This document shows, one piece after another, positions 25,188 to 38,597 of a DNA stretch of 64,000 nt. A program made the translations under genes and the position numbers. A model generated the notes under the pieces. That model searched no databases and was not told the DNA's origin. It was given only the letters and a program-made list of their open reading frames with translations. The stretch lies in assembly GCA_022393335.1 (NCBI GenBank), contig JAJEKB010020623.1, positions 409,225-473,224 of the forward strand. The letters run 5' to 3'. Origin of the DNA: Macrotrachela quadricornifera (Eukaryota > Rotifera > Eurotatoria > Philodinida > Philodinidae). How positions within the stretch are numbered: the first letter of the stretch is position 1; every line of letters starts with the position of its first letter.

Positions 25188-25231
25188 TAAAATTTAAAAC
25201 ATTAATCAAAATTAGAATAACATTCTTTTCT
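25188..25231 (-). promoter_or_regulatory. 44-nt spacer with acceptor-like site between genes D and B
   Basis: After the stop of gene D at 25232 comes AT-rich sequence ending TTTTAAATTTTAG at about 25188, followed directly by the open frame of gene B. The site looks like a splice acceptor with no upstream exon of gene B visible. It could be a spliced-leader trans-splice site or the acceptor for a distant first exon. Confidence 0.4.
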
Positions 25232-28200
25232 TTATAATAAAATTATACTATTGTCAGTGGTATCGATGAATGAACAGCATTTAAATTTCGATAAAGTTTT
25301 AATTGAGAAACCTGCAATTATACGTAGAATCATTATGAGACCACCGTATAAACTAAGTAATAAAGTAATTGTATAAGAAATATTCATGTAATCTATTTTT
25401 GTATATGTGCAGTGTTTGGGAGCACATTTGACAAAATACATTGAATAGTTCATCTTGATTGACCATTCTTCAGTGAGTAAATTAACTAGACTATCTTGTA
25501 AAGAAATATTTGGTTTGTTTAAAGATGAAAGACCGATAGTCCAGTTCAAAGTTGTCTAGATGAAATTAATTTTTATGTGAAAACAAATAATATTGCACAA
25601 TACATACTTGATTGAAAGCTGGAAAGTAATGAGGAAATAATTGAAGACAATTGACATTGTAAAGACAATCAAATGTACTTGCAAGAAGACCATCAAGTGG
25701 AACACATCCTCCAAAGAATCCATCTATCATTGCAGAAGCATTGGGTTCAAAGCTAGGCGGGAATTGGGGCCAGAACTGATGGTTATTCGCACTTTCATCG
25801 TATGGTAAAGAATAGAAGCCAGCTGGAACTGTAGGTCCTTTTAAATAGCAAGGTGAACCATAAACAGCTTCTTGAATGGAAATATTTTTGTTAACATAAT
25901 ACGTTGATTGCTCCATTAGATAATTCGGTGTGAATAGTTGGGGTGTTATCGTTATTATAACGTTTGTATTGAGACTCGAGATCAAAAAGTTTGAGCGTGT
26001 TGCTGTTTGTATTAATTTTAATGGTGAAGTAATTAGAACAGGTGTGCTAGTTTTAGCAATCTGAACATTCGCATCAACATGAGGTTGAACTTGATTTTCT
26101 CGTAGGAGTTGAATGGTAACGAGGTAGTTGTTACCAGAATCGACCACAGCTTGAAGAACTGCATCTTGACAAGCCGAACAAACAGCGGCAAGAAGCTCAA
26201 ACTATACATAAAAAGAGACAGTTTTGTATTCTATTAAATGCTCGAACGCTACCGTTTTGATTCTAATTGTTTTAATCGATTTATAGTTGATTAAAAAATT
26301 AATCATAAAGAGAACTAGATAATCAGAATCAGGCAATGACTCCCGAGTAGCTTATACAATATAGATAAAAATGACGATCTCTCTTGAACACAATTATGCA
26401 AAATATAACTGTTTATGAATAACAATTACTCCTTATTGATGCTAATGATTGTTTAAAATTAGTGATAACTGAGCAACTATATATATTTAACTCCTTAATA
26501 TAATCAGATTTGTGATGATGATAAGGATCATTTTCGATAAAACCATCATTGAGAGTATTTTGACAATTAGTATTTTTACTTTTGCAAGAAAAACCTTCAG
26601 ACGAATATTGATATGTGTTGTTTATGATGAAAATATAGTATTGATTTCATAAATTATCTACTTTGATCTAGATAGTTTGCTTTTCTCTCCTGAATAAATA
26701 AGGTTTTCTCATGTCATCTTTCAAAGATTTTATAGTGGTGACATGATCGAAAGTGTTACAAATATAATATCTTCCCAATATCGCAAAAATTTCTATTTTG
26801 TACTTTACAAAACTGGCAAATTTTCTAGAATTTTCATCAATAATGACGCTACAACGCAGAAAAACTCGTGAAATTCATTTCTTTGCTCCAAAAAAATGTC
26901 TCAGATAAGCATAAAAATGAATTAATCAATGAGTATTCGAATAAAATCGACTAGATTTTTAAAATCGCAGAACTGTTAAAACATAGATATAGAAATTTAA
27001 AATCATTTTCTGCCATCCATAGACATGAGAGACGTCAGTAAGGAATAGTTAAATATAATAAAACAGTGATTTATACTCTATCTTCCAATTAAAACAAAGT
27101 GTGAGATAAACACAACATTGACTTTTATCGTTCAAAGAAATGTGATATAAAAATGATGAGTTGGATTATTTCATTATGTGTGATTGTATGGGATATTTCA
27201 AAGGGAAGTACATATAAATGTTCATTCTTATCATTTTCTTTACATAACAAAACAGAGCATCTATATCACGGTTTACATTTCAATTATATAAGAAATGTAT
27301 TAAGAGGTTTTCAAATAAAAAAAATATTTATCATCATTAATTGTATTTCAAAATAGATACTTTCATAGTTTTACTTAAGTATAAATACCGAGTTTTTTTT
27401 CGTACTTAAGTACAGATACAATATCTAAAGTACAAGTGAAATACTTCTACTTGTAGTATTTGTGTTTGCTCAACTGTTGTAATGCAATTAGATAAGATTA
27501 ATATTACCTATATCGAATAAAACGACTAAAATATGGCGTCTTTATGGTGATTCATAAACTCTGATTGATAGAGATTCGGTTATGATATAGTTATGTATAA
27601 TTTATAGAACGCTTATGGAGTGGCTTACAGAATCTCGTAAGTTGTGGCATAATCGAAACGATTTACTCTCTGTTTTTACATTGTTTTATAAAAACTTTTC
27701 ATAGACATTTTTATATGCATCCAGATCGATTCATATACGAAACGACCTAAATGTTCCTCATCCGTCTCCTACTCGTTCTGTAAGCATACAGTATTCTAAA
27801 ATTGTGCGTATAGAATCAATTGTTTTCAAAAAGTCAATCCAACATCACCAATTTTTCCACGTTACAATGATCTCGTAAGAAATCTCGTCATGATAAAACT
27901 TATTTTTGTCACTTTTTGTTCTTTGTAATTCTTTCTTTCTTATTCATGTGAAGTTCCTATCACTTTATTTAACCCATTTCATATATGAATCAATAGCTTT
28001 TCTCAAATTCTATCCGAGAGTATCAAGATTATCTTTTAAAAATATTTATTTGTTACATTTCGTCAAAGTTAATCCTTGTACTACCGAGTCTAGTATATTG
28101 GATATTACAAGTGATCCTATTTCAAGTAAAAAGATCTAAAAATCCTAATTTCTCTGTTAAATATCATGAATAAAATGTTGATACATATGTGTTTAAAAGA

Positions 28201-31200
28201 AAACATTTGAAGTAACTGAAAATTATCTTATCTAAGGAGATTCAATATATTGTCATCTTATACTTATTTTGAGAATAGGATTGAAAATAACCCTGCTTGG
28301 TAGTATGTGGATTTAAAAGAAAACATCTATGTACTTGCTAAAAAATGATATACTTGTTTTCATATTATTTTATTCATTATTTCTTCCTCATTGGTGAGTA
28401 TTACATATAGTAGACGCTGCTTTATATAATCTTGCTACTGTTTAGAGAAGATTCTGAAGTTCCAGTATCGCTTCTTCTATTTAAATCTTAGATCCAACCA
28501 TACGGTACTGAAATGGTTGTACGTAGATAGATAAAGTACAATGGATGCTATGAAACTCAAAACTAGTCGAATGAACAATATCATATCGTTTTTGTAAGGT
28601 TAATCTACAAAGCTACGATCTATGACATATTTTAAACTATTCACAGTGCAAAAACTGTACGAACATAACTCGTTGATTGTCATAAAGTTGCTGTTTTTCA
28701 TTATACTTGAGAACCTTACATTTGATAACAATGACATACATCTGACAGCAAAAAAGATTTACTCACTTGGGAACTAGCTGTCGTTCGAAAGTCCATCACC
28801 AAAAGTGAACTTGCATATGGTAGACGAAGTGCTTCAATCCATTCTTTAGTGACGAAAACACTCGAACATACCGGATGAAAAGAGACATTGATGTCAGCAA
28901 AGATATTATATGGTACGATAATATTCGTACATGGACATGAAAGTGTTTTGCCGTGTTCTCGATAAAGTCGATCGTAGAGAGGTAAAGTGATATCTTGAAC
29001 AGTGATTATTTGAGGCTGTGGATTCATTAAGGCGATGAATAAGAGAATATAAAATGTTACTGAAAGTAAACAATACAACAGACACAATAAAAATATATAA
29101 TCTATCCCACTAACTTTTTTCCCTATTTTCTTCGATTATTGACTAGTTTGAGTTGATTGAAATTATTGTCAAAACAAATTGCTAATTTTTCTTTTGTTGT
29201 AAATTAGAGAGGACTTATCTAGATTACAGAGATAGTCACAGGACAGTCCTGTTCGTTTCCTCCTGTGAATAGTATTTTGAAAAAGACTCTTTAGTCAGTA
29301 TTGTTGATATCACAAATAACTATTTAAAAGTATTATTCTGATAATCGAAACGGACCGATTTTTTGAGTAGAATTCTGACTGCATTGTGTAGGATTTTTAT
29401 CAAAACAACAAAATTCTGTCGAAATCTAAAAGATGAAATGATATTCGGATCCATAATATTTGTTTGTATTGAATTATACTGTAGAAATTTGAGTTTTGCA
29501 TGTTTACGCAATTTTCTGTATTTTCACTAGGGACTACTTAGCACCTACTTAATAACCATGGTTCATTCGTCAGTTGGGATTGTTGAGTAGATATCAGATC
29601 CCGAATCCGATATGAGTCTAGAAAATTTTCATCTAGAGGCTAACATCGGCATTCCAAGGTATTTCACTGGTCGAATACAATAAGAAATATTCTCTCCTGC
29701 ATCTTCAAAGTTAATTTTACTTTTCAAAACAAATTTATATTGGAAAAATATTTTTCAAATCGGATGCGATTTCAGGTTCGCAACAGTTTAACTAAGAGTG
29801 TCTAAATCGATTTCGAGTCCAAAATTTTTCATTCAACGATCTCTATCCTTCGGATCTGTTTTTAGTTCTCTCCTTTAAAATCTGATCGTACCTATTCATC
29901 AGGGTAGAAGAGATATTGTTATATGATGTAATCTTAATTATGCTTTTGCCCCCACATGTACTTTTGACAATTTTTATATGTTCAATCGAGTAGCGCTCAC
30001 TTCACTACTACCATATCTAAAAAACCTTTTTCTTCAGCTTTTTTTTTCTTCTGGTACGATTTATCTTTTACGATAATTTGCATTGTTTTTTATTTGATGC
30101 AACTTGTTTACTTGAAATCCTCTTTTGAAATCATATACGCAAAACATAATTGTTATGAAAACGACTAAAACACCTTTTATATGAGAAGATTATCACATTT
30201 TCATTACGCAAAAGCGTCCAGAAGTTTTAAAAATGATGTTTTTATATGAAATCGATTACTTTCTTGACATATTATAAGAGAGTAAGGGATTGACGTCTTT
30301 TTGTTAGATCATTACTGTCACTAATAAATAATTTTAGTTATAACTAGCAGAGTTATCATGTGTTCTTCGAGAAAGTCCGGCATTGCATCGTTGATATATT
30401 GGAAAGAGGGGATCTTATGGTTTCATATAAGTTACCGAACTTGCAGATTACGAAATGCATTTGGATCTATTTCCTTTTGAGTACCGATTAACACCTAAAT
30501 CGCCTTGAAGAGTTGCTTTGACAATCACTATGATAAATCTCTTTCATGAATGCTTCGAACTATCTCTACATTATCTCGGAGTTTTAAAAAAAAATTTCTC
30601 TTTAAACACTCTCATCGTTTTACAACATTTTCGTTGAAACCTGGATCAAAAGAATATTGCTGTTTATCAAAGTTGCACATACTTTCATACTCTAGAATTT
30701 CTTCAGTATAACAAAGAATATCTCAAGTCTTTATCTGTTTTTGTTCTCGAGTTATTGAGAAAACAGTCACATGTTCGGACTTTTTGGATGGAACACTTAT
30801 TGTGTTCCTCCAACAATGAGATTATCAAGTACGCTACATATAAAAGTTATGAATCGAAAACTAGCTCTAGGTCTAAAGACAATGTGCGAATGTGAAATCT
30901 GAAGGGGAGCATTGCAAAATTCGACAGAAATTCGTTAAATTTTTTCGGAAATCACCGAAAAATTTCTGCGATTTTTCAAAAAGTGTAAGAAGAATTTGTT
31001 TTATGCATAGGGACATTCAAGAGATAGTAAAGTGTTGCAACTGTCTTATTCAACGTATATATTTCGAATATGACCGTTATTTTTTCGTGAATCAGTTTTT
31101 TGTAAAAAACTTCGAACACTCCCTACTTACAATTGATCGTTGTTTTTTACTCTACTTTTCTGCTCTCATCCTTTGTTAGATAATGATCTCGAGTTATAAA

Positions 31201-31841
31201 CAAAACTGAAGAACAGAATCAAACCAAGAGTTACGAATAAACACATAAGATTTCGTTTTAGACTTGGTTAGCTGTTAATATGCTTAGATAAACCATTAAC
31301 TTTTTTTCAGATTCATACGCATCACATGGCAAAGTCTATATTTCTATATAGTTTATTTTATTCCAGACTGTATTATTTCTCTGGTAAAATGATACGATTT
31401 GCAGATGATGAGACGACGATTGTAGATGGCTTCGATATGATTAACCTCATGAGAATAGAATAAAACTTTTTCTGTTTTTATCTCATCTTTCATAATGAAA
31501 TATTTTCCTTTTGAAGAGAGCAGAAGTTCATTAAAGATAATTATAGTATGAACAAATCTAAATTATTTCATTAAGTTGCTAATAAAGTTTTATTATCTAA
31601 CAAGTATTGCAGGTAATTCATTGATAAATGCGATTTTCTGTTCTTCAAAACAAATGATACGAGTGTACTTACTAATGAATAGAACAATATACAATCGAGT
31701 GGCATATTTTTGGTGTTTAATACTTGTTGCCGGATCTTCTACTCGATCATTTTCATCATCATATTCATTTTCATCGGGAATAAAAAGATTGTAATTATGT
31801 ACTTGCTCATGAAACCATCGAAGTAAATCTCTGATTTTCAT
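25232..31841 (-). CDS. Gene D: two-pass Cys-rich membrane protein, array member
   Basis: Exons 31841-31673 (ATG at 31841), 29059-28767, 26201-25608 and 25555-25232 are joined by GT-AG introns in phases 1, 0 and 0, for 459 residues. Order: basic helix MKIRDLLRWFHEQ, an acidic stretch, then QKYATR; a membrane segment split by intron 1 (LYIVLFI|ITFYILLFIAL); LSCPCTNIIVPY; FHPVCSSVFVTKEW; FELLAAVCSACQDAV; CVPLDGLLASTFDCLYNVNC; NYSMYFVKCAPKHCTYT; membrane segment YTITLLLSLYGGLIMILRI; short tail with two Cys. Each motif has a counterpart in genes A and B at the same relative place, and intron 1 cuts the first membrane segment exactly as in gene B. N-glycosylation sites in the middle fit an extracellular location. 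The family is not recognised. Confidence 0.82.
26202..28766. other. Second intron of gene D
   Basis: About 2.6 kb, AT-rich. Near 27365-27475 there is a patch of repeated ACTTAAGTA/AAGTAC-like words of the kind found in some DNA-transposon remnants. Open frames at 27153-27356 and 27906-28139 have no support. Confidence 0.55.
29060..31672. other. First intron of gene D
   Basis: About 2.6 kb between the exon ending ATTA|GTAAGT and the acceptor CTTTCAG. AT-rich; frames at 29320-29511 and 30892-31179 carry no domain. I see no bounded element. Confidence 0.55.
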
Positions 31842-34800
31842 ACTGAAAACGATTATGAACAGTTGAATTCACTTGTGTTTTCTTACGCTTCCTTCAAGCA
31901 CTTATAATGTGTATGATTTATCAGATAGATCCGCTTTTATCTGTCGCTTGACTTTTGACCTATAAGATAAGAAAATTAATCTCTTGTGCAAATTGAACTT
32001 TTTTTTTAGAGAATGGCAACAGAATAATGTTGAAATCTGTGCAATAATCTTAAAATGGTGAGAGAAGATAAAAAAAAACGCAGTGAGTTCATGACTGTAA
32101 TAGAGAATAAGTAACTTCTATACGTCAAATCATATTTATATTAATGTTAATTGCATAATTTTCTACTCTTTTTTGGTCCGCCATAACAACTATGAAGCAT
32201 TTTTAAGTTCAGAATTTTTGTATGAAATCGAAAAACTTTCCTCCCAAATATGAACTCAGTAAAATATCTTCATTTTTAGAGTATATCTTCACAGAATAAG
32301 CATAAAGGGCTATAACGAATTCTCTTTTCAAGATGACTATCGAAAAGGTAGTTAAAGTTATTATTAGATATGTTACTATTAATTATCGAAGTTTGATGAA
32401 CTCAAATGCAGTCATCAACAAAGTTCGTTTACGAAGTTTTAATTTTAAAATAAATAAAACAAATCTAACAGATATCTGTCTAAAATTGAACTGAAGTCGA
32501 ATAAATATGAAACTCCATATCTGCCATCGTGAACGGCGTTTACTCAGATTTTATTGGCAACTTCAACTTATCAACAAAGTCTTCATAGAAAGCTAATGAA
32601 TCGATTCTATTCAAGTAGATAATAGTCAGACATCTTCATTTGTAATACGAACATTTAGGTGAACATTGATTACATATTCATTTCACTCCGTTCAAAAGTG
32701 CGAACAATTATTCTTTTATATTTGGCATTTGATGATCGTATATGTGAAAGGATAGATATGATAAAAAGTAAACGATAGTCAAAAAAAAGTGTTGCGACAG
32801 CGAATCGAAATATTTCTGCTCTGTAGATAGTTTCATTTATCAAACATTTAATTTCTCATTACATATGTAGTTTAACTCTTGTTCTTTGTTTTCTTTCATT
32901 TCGAGCATGAAGAATATGATTAAAACATCAATAGTCATAACATAACAAGTGATAAGAATGTGAAGACAAATTGTAATAATTTCTTAGTTTTCGTAGGAAA
33001 CAGTTTGAAAAAGAAGAAACAAATTATCAAAATATTTGAAAGATGTATCATCAATTATTTTAATGTATTATTGACAATATCGATTCGCGGAATTCTACTC
33101 TTGGAAGAGTTAAAAATTCAGTTTTAATACTTTGTTATTGGAGTGAAGGCAAAAGATGATGGTGAGGGTAGTAAAGAATTCTGGAAAATGGATTCGGACT
33201 GAAAGTGGATGGAATTCCAAGAACTGACTCCTGATCTTAATCAAACAGAATTTGTTGAAATTAGAAGTTGTTCAGAATGACCTTAATTCCAAAAATTAAT
33301 GAAATTGTGTCGTTGTCGAACAATCATCGCTTGCCGAAGAACGATGTAGTTCTAGGAATTTCATGGAGTTTCTTTCCGAAACGGAACTAATGCCGCAATA
33401 TTGAAAATTGCGGAATAGAGTGTGTCCTCAGTTCAGCTCGGACTGTTGCGAATGGTAATAGCACTGAAATTATGAGGCCTGTAACCTGTTAACTATTATT
33501 TAAACAGTATCAAATAGTCGAGTAAATTTAATTGCGTATTTACACCGCTTGAATGATAAGAAATTATTAGCTATTGATGTTTAATATTTAGGAGAAGATT
33601 CAAAGGCAGTTTCTGGAGTAAACAGATGATAAATGACACAGAAAACATAAGTGAGTTTATTGTTAGCTATAGAGTGAGAACAGGTTCTGTCACAAAACGA
33701 GACAGGATTTTTGTAAAAAATATTTCATTCCGTTCCATACTTCAGGATGTAAATCGAAAATACTTGACTCACTCCGTTCCATACTGTAGAATACAAAATG
33801 TCTATAAGGATTCGCCAAGAACATTCTAGAAATATCCATACGAATTCAACATATAATAAAAACAAAACTGAATGTAATCATATTCTTTTTTTCTGTTCAA
33901 TTTTGATGTATTTTTAAAAAGTTTTTACAAGTTAGAAGAATCTCAGTATCAACACTAATAAAAGACAGTTTTGAAAGCAATTTTCTGGTATAATTACTTT
34001 AACTTCTGACGATATTTTAAATTATTCTGCGGCAATTCAATGTGTCCGCGCAAGTGCAAAAGAGTCAAAAAAGATTTTGTTATTTTACAAACGTCTAAAA
34101 GACTCCCTAAAACTTTGTCTGACTTCACAGGATTTCACGATTTCATGGAACTTAAACAGCTTTAGTGCAATTACATGATACACCGAAGGACCTTTAAAAA
34201 AATCAAGGAGCCCCAGAACACTTGTTTGGAGTCCATGAAACTGGGAAGAAAGCCACTGAATTTCATGGAACTTCACAGAATACGAAGGTTATATTTTCAT
34301 CAGTGAATCGATATTTCACTTGTTACATGCTACTTTCAGCAGCTTTAATATTAATAAGTGACTTTATATAATAGAGTAAACAGTGAAGATAACCTGGTTA
34401 AATTGAATTCTAATCACCTTCCACGATTTTGTCGTAATTAATAAGAGATTGTCATTTTTTCTTGTCGAAATCTGTAACATTGCTTTAAAGGCCTCTTAAA
34501 AAGTCAATCTCAGTCAAAGTATGTCGTAATCACATGAACATTTCAGGATATATTAGAGCCGTAGTGCAGAGGCTACAGTAAAATTTTGAGCTTGCTACTA
34601 TGATGTGTGACAGAGATATGCGTCAAACAAGAATAAAAGATAGCTTATTTACCAACCATTTTTTCTGTATTTTGGAACAGTATATCAGAATGCAATGCAT
34701 AACAGAATTTGTTTTTTTTAGATACTTATTATTTTAAAGAAAAAATAAATCACATGTTAAATGGTTTACAAAAACTGGACGTCTGTATATGTAATAAAAG

Positions 34801-37800
34801 CAAAGCTTTTTTAAAAATCACTCTATCATGTACTGTTCTTTGATATAGTCTTTTAAACAATATGAATCTAAACATATGGAACAGATCTGGTTTTCTGGTT
34901 TCCCGAAAGAAAGTTGTCAGAAATCTTAGAAAGTTTGGAAGAATGATGAGATATCGAAGAGAAGTTTTATTGTTTATGAAAGAGTGAATGACGAGTTATC
35001 TCCTCATCTATTTATCTAAATTTTGATTATTCTGACGAAAACTGATTCTTTGAGCGATAGCAAAACTCGAAGAGTTTTTCTGATTAGTATTGGTCATATC
35101 AATTTACGTCATAAATACTTTTTTATCAGTATGTAAAAGCTAGCTCAATCAGTTAGACCTTGACAACGATTTTCCGTTTATATTTTGTAAAATGACACTG
35201 AATTAACAACTATTTCAAAAAGAGAAATGACTTTAATCACTTGTGTAAGCCTTAATATTATTCTCAGAATGTTAAGAGCATAAATAATAAAATATAAGTG
35301 GGCTTCGTGTTCAGAGAAAAATAATTACTTTTGTTCGATATTGATTCCTTTTTCTTTTTGTGTACTCAAAAAGTGAGTACACTGTAGAATCGATCAGTGT
35401 TCCCTTTCATTCACACAATAATTCTTCACAGACTTTTTCGATTCTAATGAAATTTTTACATACAGCACGATCTTATCAATATTTTGGTCAAGTCCGATGG
35501 TGAAGAATGATTTGTCAAGAAAATTTTGAGCCATCGCAAAAGATGCCCTGATTGTCTGTGGTTTTGTGCGCGAGCATTGACCTATCTCGGTTTGTGTAAA
35601 AAACTTTTTCTGTCATAATCAAAATAAAAACCTCAACTATTATACAACATTCAACAGAGAATTTCTCGGACTACAAAATGGTATATAAAACACTAAGAAA
35701 AACATTTTTAAAAACTAATCACACCACTCAATTTCTCAGACCATTGATTAAACTTTAATCTTTTCCCCAAAACATACTTTTTTTTTACCTTTGACCTGCT
35801 CATAGGGATATGGTTCTTTTTGGCCTTTGATCCCGCTTATAATGGCTCAACTGTCTAACCTGATCATTGTATTTCAGCATCTAAGTCAGCAATAACTGCT
35901 GAGACCCACATATACAAGTGCTGTTCGTGTAGTTCCTTACTCACAAGGTGACAGTGATCAGTTGAGGGGTGAAGTAAGATCCTCATCTTTTCAGAATTGA
36001 CACTGACAATTGATGAATCTCCTACCTGTCATTATCAATTAAGATAACAATTGGTAGATGTATTATTCAACTTATCCCCTTTTGAATTGGTTTTCTAATC
36101 TAACTTTAAGTTTAGTTCATTTGAAAAGAACTGTTTGCAAAAATTAGTTCATTCAAAAGTATTGTTCAAGTTATTCTCTAGTTCATTTGGGGGGAGTTCG
36201 TGGCCGTGAGCTGCTTGACTCCTGTTCCTTACTGTTCTTACGAATGAGTTTTTTTTTCGACAGTTTGAACAATATCAATCTGTCATTCATTATTTCTCAT
36301 TTTCTGAAGTACACATAGCATTTGGATTTAAATCCGAGGTTTCCACATTTATTTCAATGACATATACACCTACTTGAGAATCGAAATATAACTGGTGAAT
36401 CAATGTACTAGAATCTGAAGCTAAAACTATGCAATTGTACGATTGTCGTTGATGACTGCTTTCTATATTTCTTTGGAAAACAACTGTAACTCTTTAAATG
36501 CAAATAACTCCAATTGTTGTGAGGAAACTAAACGACGATGAGTGAAGAAAAAAAACACAAGAAAAAGAAAAATGAAATAAACACGAACGAAGAAGAAGCT
36601 TGTCTACTACTGCAGATTGTGTATTCATGATACGATGATATTTGATGCATAGTTAATGAGCACTTGCAGCAGAATTGTACATAATGAGAAGTTAGCGAAA
36701 CGAGAAGGAGAGTCTATTAGAAAATTGTAAATTGTTCCATTGCAATTACAAGAGAAAAAATGTTGAATATTGTTATGCTCATTGATAAAGAAATTGTTTT
36801 AAAAGTTATTTTCTCAAAAGAAATGACAATGTGAAAAATCAGGCTCGAGTAGTTTATATCATGCACAAAACTGAGTGAAGCAGCACACCTCAGTAAAATA
36901 ATATTGCCATTTGTGTGTGCAGAGAAGATAATATCAGGATTCATTTTGTAATTTTGAGCTAACCTCAGTTATTAGTCTCATCTGTAACATATTGCAGCAA
37001 TGTTTAGGCGGACGTGGAGGTAAATTTAAATAATATTTAATAGTGAGAGAAAGATAAGATAGAATATCAAAAAGGATTCCCAAATCCTATTTCAGATGTC
37101 TACAAAATAATATTAATATCGATGATAGAAACGTGTTTCACATGGTATAAACTATTCGTACAAACAATTCAATACAAAGGATCATTGTATTGGAATAGAA
37201 ATTAAATCTCTATCTTCTGATTAGCGATTCACTACTTCACCATTTAAGCTTCCTAATCATCAAGTCAACTACAATAATACAACTCTGATTCAAAGTCTCT
37301 CAACTTCGTGACTTGTTGTCATTGTAAGAACTAGTGTAAAAAGTCACCTTTATTCGATAAGAAAACATTAATATTATGTTGATATCAAAAAGCAAAAACA
37401 AATGCATATATTTTTCCATTCCAACGCACTTTCTCTTCTTCTTATTATATTTTAAGAATCCTTTCCAACTCACAATAGTGATGCATACAATGCAAAGAGA
37501 CGAGGAAAAAAAGAATGGAAGGACGTAATATGAATAGAACCATAAGCAGTAAGAACAGTGTAGGGGAATAATTAGGGAGTAAACTAGCACATCTAAATGT
37601 GTTGCACATAGCACATGGCCATGTAAGTTAGAAAGCTGAAATATTGTTTTTATATATTGTAAGGCAAAATATAACCGGGAATGCCATACAGTTGTACTAA
37701 AGCTGATTGTATTAGAATGAAGCTATAGCAAATAACAGGCATGATTCGTTTGAATCTCATAACTTAAGATAGAAAAGATATTTCAAAATCTATCTAAATT

Positions 37801-38070
37801 TCCTTGTGTAGGATTTCGTTCCAACCATCTGCAGTATAACTTTGGATTTAGAGGTTTCAGATAATATAACAACTAATTTTTATTGTGCTAATTCACGATT
37901 TCTCATAATCGAAAATTTCATCTTCTATAAATCTTTCGAAGAAGAACAAATGAGTAAGCGTCAGCTATATTCACGCAAAAGATTAAGTTCATGACTGCAA
38001 TCATGAAAAGCATTATTTATGATCTTTTTGTTATTTCTTCATCAATTATTAACCAAGACACAGAATCAAT
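31842..38070. other. Long gene-free stretch
   Basis: No coding region could be supported on either strand over 6.2 kb. Small items: a perfect palindrome GTGTACTCAAAAAGTGAGTACAC near 35360-35382, and moderately GC-richer patches near 33130-33480 and 35560-36240 without readable proteins. Confidence 0.55.
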
Positions 38071-38387
38071 ATTTTATCTAGTGGCGGCGCCAGACTACTA
38101 GCGCCCCTCTTGTTTTTTTTTTGGGGGGGGGGGCAGTGGAAGGTGGCGCCACCTATGCACACGCCAAATTTTCAAGGATGCATGAGACTATTAGAGTTAC
38201 TAGGGGTGGAAATAGAACATCTGCTTGTCTCTTGTTCTAGAGAGAGCAATAGACGGTGCCGCTACCCTATTGACACTGTGTATTATACATAGCATGATGT
38301 GCATATAGGTGGCGCCACCTTCCACTGCCCCCTCCCCCCAAAACAAGAGGGGCGCTAGTAGTTTGGCGCCGTCACTAGACATAAAAT
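38071..38387. mobile_element. GC-rich TIR element (MITE-like), about 317 bp
   Basis: Inverted arms of about 85 bases share CTAGTG(G/A)CGGCGCCA, ACTACTAGCGCCCCTCTTG, a G-run, and GCAGTGGAAGGTGGCGCC followed by ACCTAT. The two arms differ by few bases, so the copy is young or maintained by pairing. The GC-rich termini stand out from the local AT-rich background. There is no transposase; target duplication is unclear because the AT-rich flanks also pair. Confidence 0.78.
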
Positions 38388-38597
38388 ACTATAATTTTAT
38401 TTTAAATGAGGCTTTATATAAGGAGAAAAACGAACCATGGAGAGATCAAGTTGAGGAAATTGTTGCTTTTGTTTTAAATAATCGATACAATAAAACATAA
38501 TAACTCTTCTTTAGAAATCGATAAGCTGATAAACATGAGGGCATATAGAACAGCTGAACGAGGATAGCAAGAAAAGATAAAATAGAACAAAAAAGTA

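Noticed and set aside
34553..34640. A tRNA-like A-box resemblance suggesting a SINE
   Set aside because: No B box, no poly-A or repeat boundary and no cloverleaf could be found.
35360..35382. Perfect short palindrome around GTGTACTC
   Set aside because: Too short to call an element and no paired boundaries were found around it.
36970..37030. GGCGGACGTGGAGGTAAA, which reads like a histone N terminus
   Set aside because: A stop follows within a few codons and nothing histone-like continues on any frame.
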